Assembly: GCA_013407085.1 (NCBI GenBank)
Contig: JACCGJ010003123.1
Span: 83,435 to 147,434 of the forward strand
From: Atriophallophorus winterbourni
Lineage: Eukaryota > Platyhelminthes > Trematoda > Plagiorchiida > Microphallidae
Length of the DNA: 64,000 bases
Direction of reading: 5' to 3'
A program made the translations under genes and the position numbers. Of the stretch, positions 10,172-21,639 are shown one piece after another. Positions within the stretch are counted from its first letter, which is position 1. Every line of letters starts with the position of its first letter. The notes below the pieces were generated by a model. That model saw only the letters and a list, made by a program, of their open reading frames with translations, had not been told where the DNA came from and ran no database searches.

Positions 10172-10830
10172 ACAGCTCAGATTCAGAACTAAGAAACTTT
10201 TATGGTAGAAAAAGCAGTAACCTTAAAAATAACAATGTGATGACGAGGTATATCGAGTAAAATCATAAAATCTTCCAAAAATCAATAGGGACAGTCACAT
10301 ATCGCATGGTTCGTCATAAACTCATCGAGTTTGGAAGCGAAAACCTCAACAGATTCTGAGCGTGTGATTTCTTCAGGCAAATAGTTCCAAGTGTAACAAA
10401 TTCTTACCTAGAAAAAAATTACGACGAATATCTAATCGAGAATGCGGAATGCTTAAAGCCTTTGAATGTGCTCTTGTTCGAGTAAGGCCATTGGGATTTA
10501 GCAAGTGTTTAAGAGGATGGTTTTCAGTATGCAGGATTTTGAATGTCAACATGAGGTCACTACGTATCCGTCGTTGGGTAAATTCGTGTAGGTTCAGTTT
10601 TAACATTCGCTGTGTGAAAGGCAAACTTCTGTACCGTGGGACCAACTTTCTAGCACGATAATAAATCCTGTCAAATAGTTCGATATCCTTCCTCGACCAT
10701 GGTGCCCAGGCTTGGATGGAATATTCCATAACAGGACGTACATACGTATTAATTAACCGGGTTAAGGTTTCAGGCGTGAAAATCCTGAATATCTTTTTTA
10801 GACGACTCAAGATACGGCAGGCCTATAGGA
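10172..10830 (-). mobile_element. LINE-C fragment, - strand
   Basis: The 145-codon frame at 10373-10810 encodes the LINE-C post-RT block (TYVRPVMEYSIQAWAPWSRK, then RRIRSDLMLTFKILHTENHP, then PHSRLDIRRNFF). The non-coding 3' end runs to about 10172, where a decayed heptamer-like tail (TCAGATTCAGAACT on the + strand) marks the terminus. It is 5'-truncated. Confidence 0.75.
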
Positions 10831-10934
10831 TTGGCATACGGACAATGGATGTGACAAACCGAATGGTCAATACGGCGTCCCTATCTCGCTATTGTAGCTA
10901 TTCAAAAGTGCTTCCAATCTCCCGACACGCAGTC

Positions 10935-11020
10935 ATTATCCCCCAATGCGACATTCCCGCTTGAACTGTCGTGTGTTGTAGTCCATATATGCTTTCTTGG
11001 AACAGTTTACTGTCAGAAAA
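10935..11020 (+). mobile_element. Small LINE-C fragment, + strand
   Basis: The stretch CCGCTTGAACTGTCGTGTG followed by TTTCTTGGAACAGTTTAC matches the LINE-C tail at 21336-21402 (CRRHF, SWNSLP region). Its orientation is opposite to the neighbouring copy. Confidence 0.5.
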
Positions 11021-11785
11021 TGTGTCGTCACCGAATGAAATGTTTTTCAAAGTTACGAACTTTGTGTTAACCGCTTTATTGGCTCCAGTTTACTATAAAA
11101 AACCCAGTGCTTCCGTTTTACCCCCAAACACCTAAAAAACAAATATACCCAACTATATATTTCCGACCGACATTTCTCAACTTCATATCAAACTTGGAAT
11201 TATGTTTACTCCTCCTTCGAACCACATGAATCGAAACATTAAAGTACGATTTGTTTAAATTTAATACGTATATTTTACTGTATCGTGTTGCTATTTGCTT
11301 TTTACACCAACAAACCTCAATCTTGTATGTCCTATGAATGGCAGCGGCGATGAAGTGCTCACAATGCGCGCTTTTCTTTCGTCAAACTCGGGGTGTGAAC
11401 GCCCCGATTGCGTAGTTACGCATTTTGTATCAACAGTACTAGAATAAACGAGTGCAAAATGCGAATCGGGAAGCCGCCACGCAATTCCGGTGAATATCAA
11501 TCACTCATTCGCGGATTCAGCTCTAGCTAAAGATTTATTGGACAGAGACCACAGCATTAATCTCGATAACTGTGACGTGAAAATGTGGAGGAAATAAAAC
11601 TTATATGAAACCACCGAGCGTTGAAATGGTTGAATTAACAAAAATGTTATGTGAATCTGAACGGCAAGGGAGATCGGGTGGAGATCTCCGCAATCTGGCT
11701 CCCGGTTCTGTGGCGGATAAACTAACGTGAGCAGATTAGGTAAGCGAGATAATCGATCGGTGTACATTGTTCGCACTTGCACACG
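11021..11785. other. No gene recognised
   Basis: Two open frames of 69 and 93 codons on the - strand have no recognisable domain. Confidence 0.4.
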
Positions 11786-11789
11786 ACCA

Positions 11790-12000
11790 AAACAACCGAA
11801 GGATTACACAAACTGCAAGGGTTGTATTAATTGATCTTGATCTCTTCAGTCGATCTTAGGCTACTTAGGATTGGTCAGATGAATGCTATTTAAGACTGAT
11901 CCCCGTTGATACCAACATTATTGGCCTGACGGGACTTCTGTGTCAGAAGCGGAAGGTTACCCAAAACTAGTCTAAACGATTTATTACAAACTTTCTTTCA
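11790..12000 (+). mobile_element. Family-C Penelope-type repeat, decayed hammerhead
   Basis: Relative of 4340-4640. The core reads CUGACGG (11926-11932), then a TTCTG/CAGAA hairpin, then GGAAG in place of GAAAC. At least two invariant core bases are changed, so it should not cleave. Confidence 0.5.
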
Positions 12001-13435
12001 ACAATACGGTTATCCGATGAGTCTCAAACAAATTCCAATATCATGACTAAAAATATTCCCTGCCTTACTTTGATCTAAAATGTATATGGGAAAAATAATA
12101 GCAACAGCCTAGCAACCTGTTGGGCAAAGGAAACATATCACATTTCCAAAACCGTTGAACAGCAATAACTCTATGTACTACAGCGACTAAATAAAGAAAA
12201 TTTCCCACGAATGCAATCCATTGTCGTAAGTAACAAGTGCGGAAGTGCAACATACAGTTGATCTACAGATCTCTCCACTCCGAGTACATTGATAGAACCA
12301 CCACATCTGAGTGCATCTTGTGTATAGAACGCAAGCGGTCGTATTCACGAAGAGCTACTCGTTGAAGAGTTGAAATCAGGCAGTCAAACTGTTTGCCGCT
12401 TGTGATGCACATTTATGAGCAACATTGACCGGACGAGACCACAATGGCATGCCATTATGCATTTGTTTAATGATCGGTGGGCGTAAACCTGTTTACTCGA
12501 CTCGATTGATAGTGTTTCGTTAGCTTCCTTATTATGAAATTTTCTGAATGTGTGCGCAAAGTTCTCCCCGTTTCCACAGTTCCACGAAGTGCATACAACG
12601 TTTGCGTTCGTGGCAAATCCTCACTCCCTTATGCTTTGTCCAAATCGAAGTCATTTGATTAGAATCATGCGTCCTCGTACCTAAACGCTTTCAAAGAAAA
12701 CTCTTGCGCTATTATAATGAAAGTTCTGATTAATCTGAATATCCAAATCCGCATTTGAAACTCTCTCTCCGTATTTTCATATTCATGGCTACTTTTGCTG
12801 CATAATATTTCTGTAAATTCCAATAAGCAAGTGAATTAGAAAAAGGAAAATTTGGAATGTATTCATTGACAGTGAATGTTGAATTCCTAATCTATGGTAA
12901 TATTTCGTTAAACGGACGGAACTTAAACAAAACCTCGTCAACCATACAATGCTCTGTCAAATTTTTTTCCTAATGAGTTTCATGGCTCATTGTAGCTATT
13001 CTATCTGTCGCCATCTGACAATGTCGGTGATGTGCAAGTGCAGGGGAAGGTTGCACTAAAATCCGATCATTTATCTTAGTTAATTACCAATATTTAAATG
13101 CTAAAATTAGATAAAATAACATTTTTTTCTCTGTCACTGAGCGGATTCAATTGCTTGATCAATATTGTGTGAATTCTTTACCTGAAAAACAAAAATATCG
13201 TCAAATTCTGATTGGTCTAGCGAAATTACCATGAATACACACAAGTTGGATGACTTACGACTTTCTGTTTGGAGCGATATAAGACATTTATTAAAGAAGG
13301 GTTCCGAAATCACTCATCAGGATTACCTATTGCAGTGTTTACCAAATAGTAACATTGGTTAAGATTGTGAGTGTCTTTATTATGCAGGACAACAAAATGA
13401 AATGACAAGTCTTTTATTCATTGATTTTTTCATCG
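12001..13435. other. No gene seen
   Basis: No supported open frame, RNA gene or matched repeat. Confidence 0.5.
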
Positions 13436-13439
13436 ACGA

Positions 13440-13960
13440 TATACGGATAAAAAGCTATGCTTTACACGACCCACAAAAATGTACATCGGGTCGGATGGTA
13501 AAAAATATCAACAAATATTGTTAGAGATTATTGTCAAACGTGAAAAACATACTTGTCCCTCTGGACATCTAGTGATGTCTTGAAAACATCAATGGTTCCA
13601 GATTGTACCGCGTGAGTAGGTAAACTGTTCAACAATTGCACATCGCGAATGGAAAATGCATATTTGCGGCAGTTCAACCTGATATGCTGTTGGTAAAGTT
13701 TCGATTGGTGACCACGTAGATGTGTGTTACGGAAATGATGAAACAAACGACTGCAAGGATGATTTGTTTGATTAAGCACTGTCAAAATGAATATTAGTGC
13801 TCCTCATTGCTGTCTGTATTGAACTGAATGCAAATTCAATATTCTAAGTCTCCGGTCGTATGAACAATTAGAAAGTGCCAGGACGAGTTTTGTCGCTCTG
13901 CGCGGAGTATTTTTTTCTACCAAGGATCCCATGCCGGTATTGCATATTCGATATGAGGAT
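13440..13960 (-). mobile_element. LINE-C-like fragment, - strand
   Basis: The - strand frame at 13534-13785 encodes a diverged post-RT tail (CRKYAFSIRDVQLLNSLPTH). The upstream LINE body continues in broken frames to about 13960. It is old and truncated. Confidence 0.5.
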
Positions 13961-14029
13961 GGGGGTAGTTTGATTTAGTTGATGAGGTTGATGTAGGTTT
14001 TTGTTCGTTTCAACATCCAGAAGCTTGTT

Positions 14030-14110
14030 GTTCAAATGATGTTCGATGAGCTGGCATTGTTTTTTCAGGACACTTCGTCGTCAAGCTACATGAAATCAAC
14101 AGCTAAACTT
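14030..14110 (-). mobile_element. Decayed Penelope-type repeat
   Basis: It resembles 8640-8790 on the same strand (ATGCCAGCTC, GACGAAGTGTCC for GACGAAACGTCC). The hammerhead core is broken. Confidence 0.4.
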
Positions 14111-15535
14111 CTTTCGAATAATTTTTATACAAACTTCATATGAAAAAGCTTTCGGAATTGAGCATAATTTACCATTCGTTTACTCTTTCAGGACAGCAAC
14201 GTAGAGTAGAATGCAAGCATGTGAGATGTCAGCAGCCATTGGGTTGAGTTCTTTAGGCTGAAGGTTTTCTTAATTTAGAATTGAATTCTGGAATTCTACC
14301 CTTGGTAAAGTCGCCCTTGCAGCATAAAAGCGTTGATAATACCGATTTGAAACTTCGCGACATCGAATATACGACATGGAAAGTAGTATATATCAGTGGC
14401 TTAACGAGAAGGTACAATAAAATGCCTACAACTTCTGAACGGAGACCTCACACACAAGACAAACAGTACTTAGCCTCCGGGTATCAGTCTGTGTATACGT
14501 GCAAAGCATTGGGGAATATATGCAATCATCAAGTGTTTCAAATGTGCATCCCCCGTCAACTGAAGGAGGCGAACACAGTCCCCGATATGAACACCCGACA
14601 GAGCGCCCAACAAGACAAAATGTTAGTGCAAAAATAGTATCGAAATCTTTCAAAGAAGATCAATAACACGGCGAAAATATTTGAAGCGTTCTGAAGAAAT
14701 TCAGTAAATACGCTCCTACATTGGTAGAATAGTGATTAATAGAGCTCATTGAGAATATCACGTGATCGTTGTTTTATTATGCGTGAATAAGTCGCGCAAA
14801 ACAGTTCACTTAAGTATGAAGCGATTGTGAAGTGGTGCACGAAGTTCAAGTCATTTAAGTTCCAGAAACCTTGATTGTCTGTCATTGTCATTTATTGATT
14901 TTTCATTTTATCGCTCTCCCACGTTTACGGTGAGTATTCCATGTGATGGTAGCATTCGTTTCCATGATACACGGCCAAACTACGTCGCGAATGTTTATAT
15001 GAGATTCATTCATGAGAATGGCAAGTTGGTTGCGCCAGAAATGATTTCGAAAACTACATGCCAAAGAAAATAACAGTTGAATTCAGCAACAAGGACAGAG
15101 TACTACCCTCGTCATCGGGTTAATTTTCGTCTTTACCGCTTAGCGCTCAAGATACTGCAGATAAATTAGCCTTTGAGTTCAGAATGATTACTTAGCAATC
15201 GGACATTTTCAGCTTACAGATAATTGTTAATCATCGATTATTGCAAACATTTTCGCAGACCTCACATGGCAAAAGTTTTGGAAATTTTTATCAATTTTGG
15301 CGAGACAATTTTCCCGGCACGCAATTTTTCTGGTTTGCAGCATACCAAAGCATTCCTAGTAAAACCTGTGTTTTGAAACGCCTGACGTAAATACATCAAT
15401 GAAATACAGATCAATACTGGACAATGCTATTTCGTTGACGTAATATATCATCCACTGTAAGATTTCATGAATTTGGGTTTGCTTATGATTGCATTGCAAT
15501 GCTGGCTCAACGAAGCCGGTTGCCCCCCCCCATTC
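14111..15535. other. No gene recognised
   Basis: The 118-codon frame at 14281-14637 overlaps a 75-codon frame on the other strand. Neither has a recognisable domain. Confidence 0.4.
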
Positions 15536-15539
15536 CATA

Positions 15540-15655
15540 TTGATAAAACATTTGTGTTGTTTTTTGGCATTCCCTATATTTTTAATCTGTGGTTACTGTA
15601 AAGTATTTGCTTTTTGGACCATACAAACTTTGAATTACTTTGAACTTTGAATCTT
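15540..15655 (+). mobile_element. LINE 3' end with ACTTTGA tail
   Basis: Shares TTCCCTATATTTTTAATCT and GGTTACTGTAAAGTATTT with 25440-25545. It ends in tandem copies of a TTTGAATTAC/TTTGAACTTTGAAT motif, as other LINE-C ends do. Confidence 0.55.
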
Positions 15656-16010
15656 TCGTGAACAAACGATGGTTGAATGAACGGGTTGTATCTTGGGGAT
15701 TCTCGTATTTGTTAGACTAATCAAACTCCATGTGATGTTGATCTGATATTCCGGAACCATGATTTAAAAAATGTGTGCAACCTTTTGCAGAGGCAACGGG
15801 TCACCTAGAATGTTCACTGCTCGGTAACCTGGAAGTAAAGGAGAAGAGCCTATATAATGACCCATAGTTGATAATTTAACCAACCCAAGTTTTCATCGGT
15901 GTAACATCGGTATTTTTCAGCATGTACGTTCCGCGACCAGTTTCGCGAATACGGAGTGACCTTATTCTCGCATCTAACATTATTCACACCGAAAATATTC
16001 CTCTCAGCTA
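15656..16010. other. No feature seen
   Basis: No supported gene or repeat. Confidence 0.5.
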
Positions 16011-16014
16011 TTTA

Positions 16015-16190
16015 GAACTCAGAACTCAGAAAGTTGTATAGTGGTAAAAGCAGTAAGCTTAACAATAACCATAGGATAACAAGGTATATGGAATAAAAAA
16101 TATAAAATCTCTCAAAAATCAATAGGGACAGTCACATACCGCATGGTTCGTCATGAACTCATCGAGTTTGGAAGCCCGGGGATTTTACTC
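16015..16190 (-). mobile_element. LINE-C 3' end, - strand
   Basis: Close to 10172-10330 (CAATAGGGACAGTCACAT, CGCATGGTTCGTCAT, ACTCATCGAGTTTGGAAG). The tail shows as AGAACTCAGAACTCAGAA at its left end. Only the 3' UTR remains. Confidence 0.65.
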
Positions 16191-16449
16191 GAACACGTAA
16201 ACATTTAAAAGCAGGCCTTAGTTTTTTTTCTCGGATAGAATTTGTTACACACTGCAAGCCTTGTCCGAAAAATTCGTACTCACAGAACCGGTTCACTCCA
16301 TACAACGCGTTATCATGTGGTTTTTGTCCAAATGATTGCTTTTTTATCCTAGAAATGCTTAAGTTCGAATTTTGAGCGCCATTTGCACGAAATTTCGTTT
16401 AATCCGCTGCGCTTAACTGCCGTCAAATAGCCATTGTGTGTTGCTTTGA

Positions 16450-16620
16450 TGGCACAAGTTGGTTGTACTAATCCAATCCAACAGTGGCAACAATGTTTCG
16501 TTCACCATTTTCTCATCGTGTCCTGGCAAAGCGGATCCTGATCGTACTGCCTCTACCTTTTAAGCACAAACAACACGAAAGCGGTCATGTGATGTGTTCA
16601 AAGAAAAAATGCAACTATGG
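16450..16620 (+). mobile_element. Decayed family-A retrozyme-like unit
   Basis: The landmarks GTACTAATCCAATCCAACAG, GCGGATCCTGATCGTACTG and AACACGAAAGCGGTCATG follow the order seen in the array at 55025. The CUGAUGA element reads CUUUUAA, so the ribozyme is dead. Confidence 0.5.
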
Positions 16621-19600
16621 ATATTTTAATATTTTTATTTTGATCGATCGATGTTAAATCCAGTTAGATCAGCAACAGTCCAACATCCAGTCTCCTTCTT
16701 TTTCAGCCGAGAACAGTCAAAATTGAATATCATGGAGCTAGTAGAGATAATTGCTGTGCAATGACCCAAGATCAAAAATACACCCATAGAACAGAGTCCG
16801 ATTATGTGCAACAGCGGTCATTGTTACAAAATTTGTGCTGGTTGTGTTCCTGAACAATCGACATAGGCTGATGAAAGTTACGAAAAACGCACAATTTTTA
16901 TGCACCTGAGATGGTTAATGATACAGACACGTGTATTACTGAGTTCTCTTGGGGTGCTGGGATACATTATCGAGACTCGAAATTCATTTACCTGAAGAGA
17001 TAACAATTTCAAATGAGATATGCGAGAAGGTATCACATTGCTTTTTGCGATGAAGGTGAACAACGATTTCTTAAAATTGGTATCTTAGCAGATTCAAAAA
17101 ATCCATTTCGAATGAGTATGATGAATAAGCTGAAACAATCTAGCCGCGTAAACAACAGCATGATAAAGAGGTTGGTAAAGTCATCTTTCGAAAGAGCGTG
17201 TTGCGTAATGTAACTAACTTTTCTGAACAAATTAGTTGTCGCAATGCACTTACAGTCTAAGGAAGGCATTCAATTTGATGAAGACCGATTTCAAGCTCGC
17301 TGATTCCATCTACATTTAAATGATATATTTAATAACTGGGATTAAATAAATGTGAGGAATTTTCCACCTTGTTCCAAAAGTCATCTCCCATGGCAACGAA
17401 ACTTTTGAGCCAAAACGATAGGCAATGGGAAAGTGATTGTATGAGTAGTGTTCAATGCTACAACGGTTGGTAAAATTGAGCTGTTAAGGGGAGAGCATAA
17501 AATAGCTAGCTATAATAACTAAAATTGCCAAATTAATTGAGAATCACTTCTTGATTGGCCGTCAACCAGTGTAACAAATATATTTCATAAATTACTTTGA
17601 AATGTTTGCTAAGTTGAGGTGAAAATAATGCAATCGTGAAGTAAATGAAGAGTGGTCATTTCTGTTAAATTCTTTATTTGATATTTTTCGGAATACAGCA
17701 AACTTTTCAACGTATATCTAAATAAACAGAAATCGATGACTTTCATGAATGCTGTGTCTTTGACAACAACCCTTCGCTAACTCGATAAATCCGGTTTTTC
17801 TGAATATCGGTTGGAAACGTAATCGTTCAGATCGCTGTACGTATAGTGTGCGAACTCACAACACGTTACGTAACAAACAGACGTAATGTGCTGTCTTGAT
17901 AGCCGAGAACTTATCAGCAACCAGCCCACGATGAACGGAAAACTTTGAATGATAGGGAGAATTAATGATTGCGTGTGTTTCGATGTAAAATGTAAACGTC
18001 TGAATTTAAACGTATTTTCCATTTCTGGACATGCATTCGATTTCCACTTAATGGTGCAGACGCCGAGTGAATGTTGTGGCCTAATTTATGGTCACATGGA
18101 AAACATTCGATCAGTGGGTGACTACCTGGAATTTTGATCTAGATTTATCCGAAAGCATATGTGTGTGAAATGTAATATTATTTAGTATGATGAGGTAAAT
18201 CATGTTTGTTTTGTTCTCGGCTGTAAAAAGAAATAATATCTCCGCGGTCAACATTGAAAGTGGAAGCTTGAATGCAGACGAACACTTATTCAGTTAACCG
18301 GTGATATGTTTTTGCTGATATCATATGAGCTTACATTATATATACGATTGAAACCTCTTTGATTTCAAGCTTGCTGGCTCCGTCTTCTCAAAAGAAAATT
18401 TCCTGAAAACATAGTGGAATGTTAGCGCAGAAGCTGTGAACTAAAACGAAATTCGGTTATTTACGAATGGTTCAACGCTGACTTGGAATCACTCGGCGCT
18501 TCTGTTTTTGAACCCCATGGTTCATTCTACTAACCTTTCGGCAGTGGTCTCAAAGCAAAACTTTGTTCGTTACTTTGCCGCTAAGCAAAGTCCCTGTAAA
18601 CATAATCTTGCCGTCTTCACGGAATGGGGACAGACAGAGTGAACATGGTAGTGGAGTGTAAACGCGGGAGCTGCGAGCGAGAGCAAAACTCGATGGAGAA
18701 GAAAGCAAAATTCTAAATCCACCAACCAACGGGAGTGATGACGAACGGACAGACGGAACCAATGAATACCAAGTCACTTCGGAAGAAGTTTTGATGATGG
18801 TGTCATCTAGCTTTATAACGTAACGTCCAACAACAACTACACAAGCTCGGCGAACACCATCTGAACAATATCCTTATCCTGGGCTACGTATATTCTCCTT
18901 TATTACTGTTCCAGAACCTTTACCCATCAATTCATTTTTCATAATATTTAAATCGATTATTCGAATTTTGTGCACCAGCGAACTTGAACATATGTATATT
19001 TGTGCCAAACATTCTTTCAAGTTTGACCATACTATGAGATGATGATTTGAAGCGAGTTTGATTACAAAACAGTTCAATGGACTCGGAACTTTCGACATTG
19101 TTGTTGAGTTTCGTGTCAAGCAACTTGGCTCGCTAGCTGAGTTGAATTTCTTGGTTATTTAATTATTTACTTGAAACCAGTTTGAAATTTATTTCATGAA
19201 CCTATTGAAGCCTGAAAAATTAATCAATTTCTGTAAAGCATACAATAATGTTTTGTGTTCGATGGAAGTTTTTGGAACAAATATGCATTATGAATACAAA
19301 TCATTAAAAACGTATAAAGTGAATGAAAAATATACTTCAATAGATGCGAATACCCGTTTGCTTCAAACTATGCATATGGTGCTGTTAATCTGACAAACGC
19401 CAGAGGAGGCTTTGTCGTAATAAGAGCCTAGTGCATCGTGAGTATGACGCTTTCAGCTAACTTGCACTTCGCAGAATGTCGTCGAGCACAAAAGACCCTG
19501 GAATCCCTCAAGTGATTAACTTGCAAGAATTGATGCAATGATGGAAATGCAGATTTCCGGAATGCTAACCAATTCACGCGAACGTGTTTAGCGCTGCAAG

Positions 19601-19630
19601 CACTCCACCGGTTTAGTTATTCTCCTTTTT
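16621..19630. other. No gene recognised
   Basis: Only short overlapping open frames of up to 81 codons, without domains. No matched repeat. Confidence 0.45.
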
Positions 19631-19639
19631 CGCGAGATG

Positions 19640-20102
19640 TGCTAGCTGAGTATGTAACCATTAAGATTGTCTGCAATGGTCGCTAAAAATACTACCGTTG
19701 TCCTCACACGCAGCCACCCTTTGACCCTTCAAATCCCACACTCACGATTGAATTGTCGTCGTAACTTTTTCGCTGTTCGTGTATGCTTCTTGTGGAATAG
19801 CTTGCCGACAGATATTGTTACCTCAGCGAACGAGCACATCTTAAAACAAAGGTTACGAAACCTTATGTCGAGAACTACTGTGTTGGCCCCTACCTATTGA
19901 TGTCTATGATTTTTTAACGCACGGAATTAACGTCCATCCAAAGATTCTTTTCCCTCAGTCTGGGATTATTTTGCTTCACCTATGAAGAACATGGATATGA
20001 TCATACAAGTAACGATTGTTTTTATTTTTTATACGTATATCATATGTTACTGTTCAGCAATTTTCTTTTTTAACCATAAATCTTGAATCTTGAATCTTGA
20101 AG
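19640..20102 (+). mobile_element. LINE-C fragment
   Basis: The frame at 19667-19900 encodes the last LINE-C block (PHSRLNCRRNFFAVRVCFLW, then NSLPTDIVTSANEHILKQRL). The 3' end closes with tandem CTTGAAT units (20083-20102). Confidence 0.7.
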
Positions 20103-20690
20103 TATGCTCATGTGTGGATATTACAACGAGTTTCACTGCATGCCGTCACAAACTCTGGTAATCATACCGCTATCGTATTACATTCTTGCAACTTGGCAGA
20201 GCGTAATCACGAAAGAAAAATCGATATCATTTATTTCATATTAGCGACGGCTTTAACAAATAAAACCCGCTTTGTTTATAGCTTAATAAATGTCATGCTT
20301 CACACGTGACCCAACAATTTATATCTACATCTGGTATCGATCGTCAAATTAAATGGCCATTTTTCTAAAGTGGTAAAAATGCACAAACGGAAGTAAACCA
20401 AAGTCACATACACACAAGCATAAACTTGCTCGTCATTATTGTTATAAGTAGTACCGGTGGAATGTGAATTATCAATCGAACCTACGAAGATAAACTACGT
20501 GTTTCCGAATGGGTCAAATTGAGTTAAGGTATTATTTCGTCTACATATTATAGCTGTGATTCTAAATAATAAAAGGGTGAGGTCGATGCAGAAAATCTCA
20601 GTGTGGGCTGAAGTTATCGCGACTATGGATGTCCCGATGGTGTGATCAAGCGGACAAGTTTAAATGCCCTCAGCACCACGTTAAAAATTC
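20103..20690. other. No gene seen
   Basis: No supported gene. The short open frame at 20097-20309 has no domain. Confidence 0.45.
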
Positions 20691-21605
20691 GACTAAACAA
20701 ACATCAATTCATACAGCGTTGCCTCCGTAGCCCAGAAGACTGTCTGCTATTACAAAATGATCTTGATACGCTCCACAGCTGGTCTTTGAATTAACAAACT
20801 GCCGTTTAACTTCAACAAATACAGGATCATGAATGTGGAGAATCGAATAGTGTTCACATATCATATAGGTTCGCATGTCCTTGAACATTGCAGTGAAGAA
20901 AAAGACTTGGGTGTCTGGATATGCTCCAGTTTAAAAACCTCAATTAAAAAGCAACACGTGTCCTCAGTCTACTCAAACTGGTATTTGGGAAGTTTTCGCC
21001 CAAGATATTCCCAAGGATCATGAATACATACTTGAGACCAGTCATGGAATATGGTGTGCAGTCATGGTCTCCGTGGCTCAAGAAGGATGCTGAACTTATG
21101 CAGCGAATCTGTCACAGTTCAACAAAACTAGTTCTCAGCATCCGAAACAAGGCTTATAAAGAAAGTATAGCTCAACTGAAGCTGTTTGACTTGCCCTTTC
21201 GACAAATCAGAAAAGACCCTATCTTACTTTACAAAGCATGCCATACACCAAACCATCCCTTACAGGATTTATTCACGCGAAGGGATACGAGAAATTATCG
21301 GACCAATGAATATGTGCTGGTCTTACCCCATTCCCGCCTGAACTGTCGAAGGCATTTTTACTCTGTACGTGTCTGTTTTTCTTGGAACAGTTTACCTTCA
21401 ACCGTTGCTAACTCCACTAGCTTGCATGAATTTAAAACGAAATTAGACGAATTTTTATTGCATTATTCGTTTCCCGAACACTTATATACTGATTTATCTA
21501 ATTCCTTATCTTGTTTATACAATTATATTTCAATTTTTACCATCCTATGGTTGTTGTTAAGCTTGTTGCTTTTTAGACCATTAAAAACCTTAAATTACCT
21601 TGAAT
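20690..21605 (+). mobile_element. LINE-C fragment, longest copy
   Basis: This begins in the RT palm/thumb region (LQNDLDTLHSWSL near 20754). It passes through a frame with the motif EEKDLGVWI at about 20898, then a frame break near 21015. The 203-codon frame at 21020-21631 holds YLRPVMEYGVQSWSPWLKKD and the WNSLPS tail. The 3' end contains GTTAAGCTTGTTGCTTTTTAG and closes with TTAAATTACCTTGAA. The stops and the frame break show it is dead. It is the best template in the window for a LINE-C C-terminus. Confidence 0.75.
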
Positions 21606-21639
21606 GGGTATTTCTTTTGAGGAAAGTGTAGCGTGTTCG

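Noticed and set aside
14281..14637. 118-codon frame on the + strand
   Set aside because: No recognisable domain, no splice context, and an overlapping frame on the other strand.
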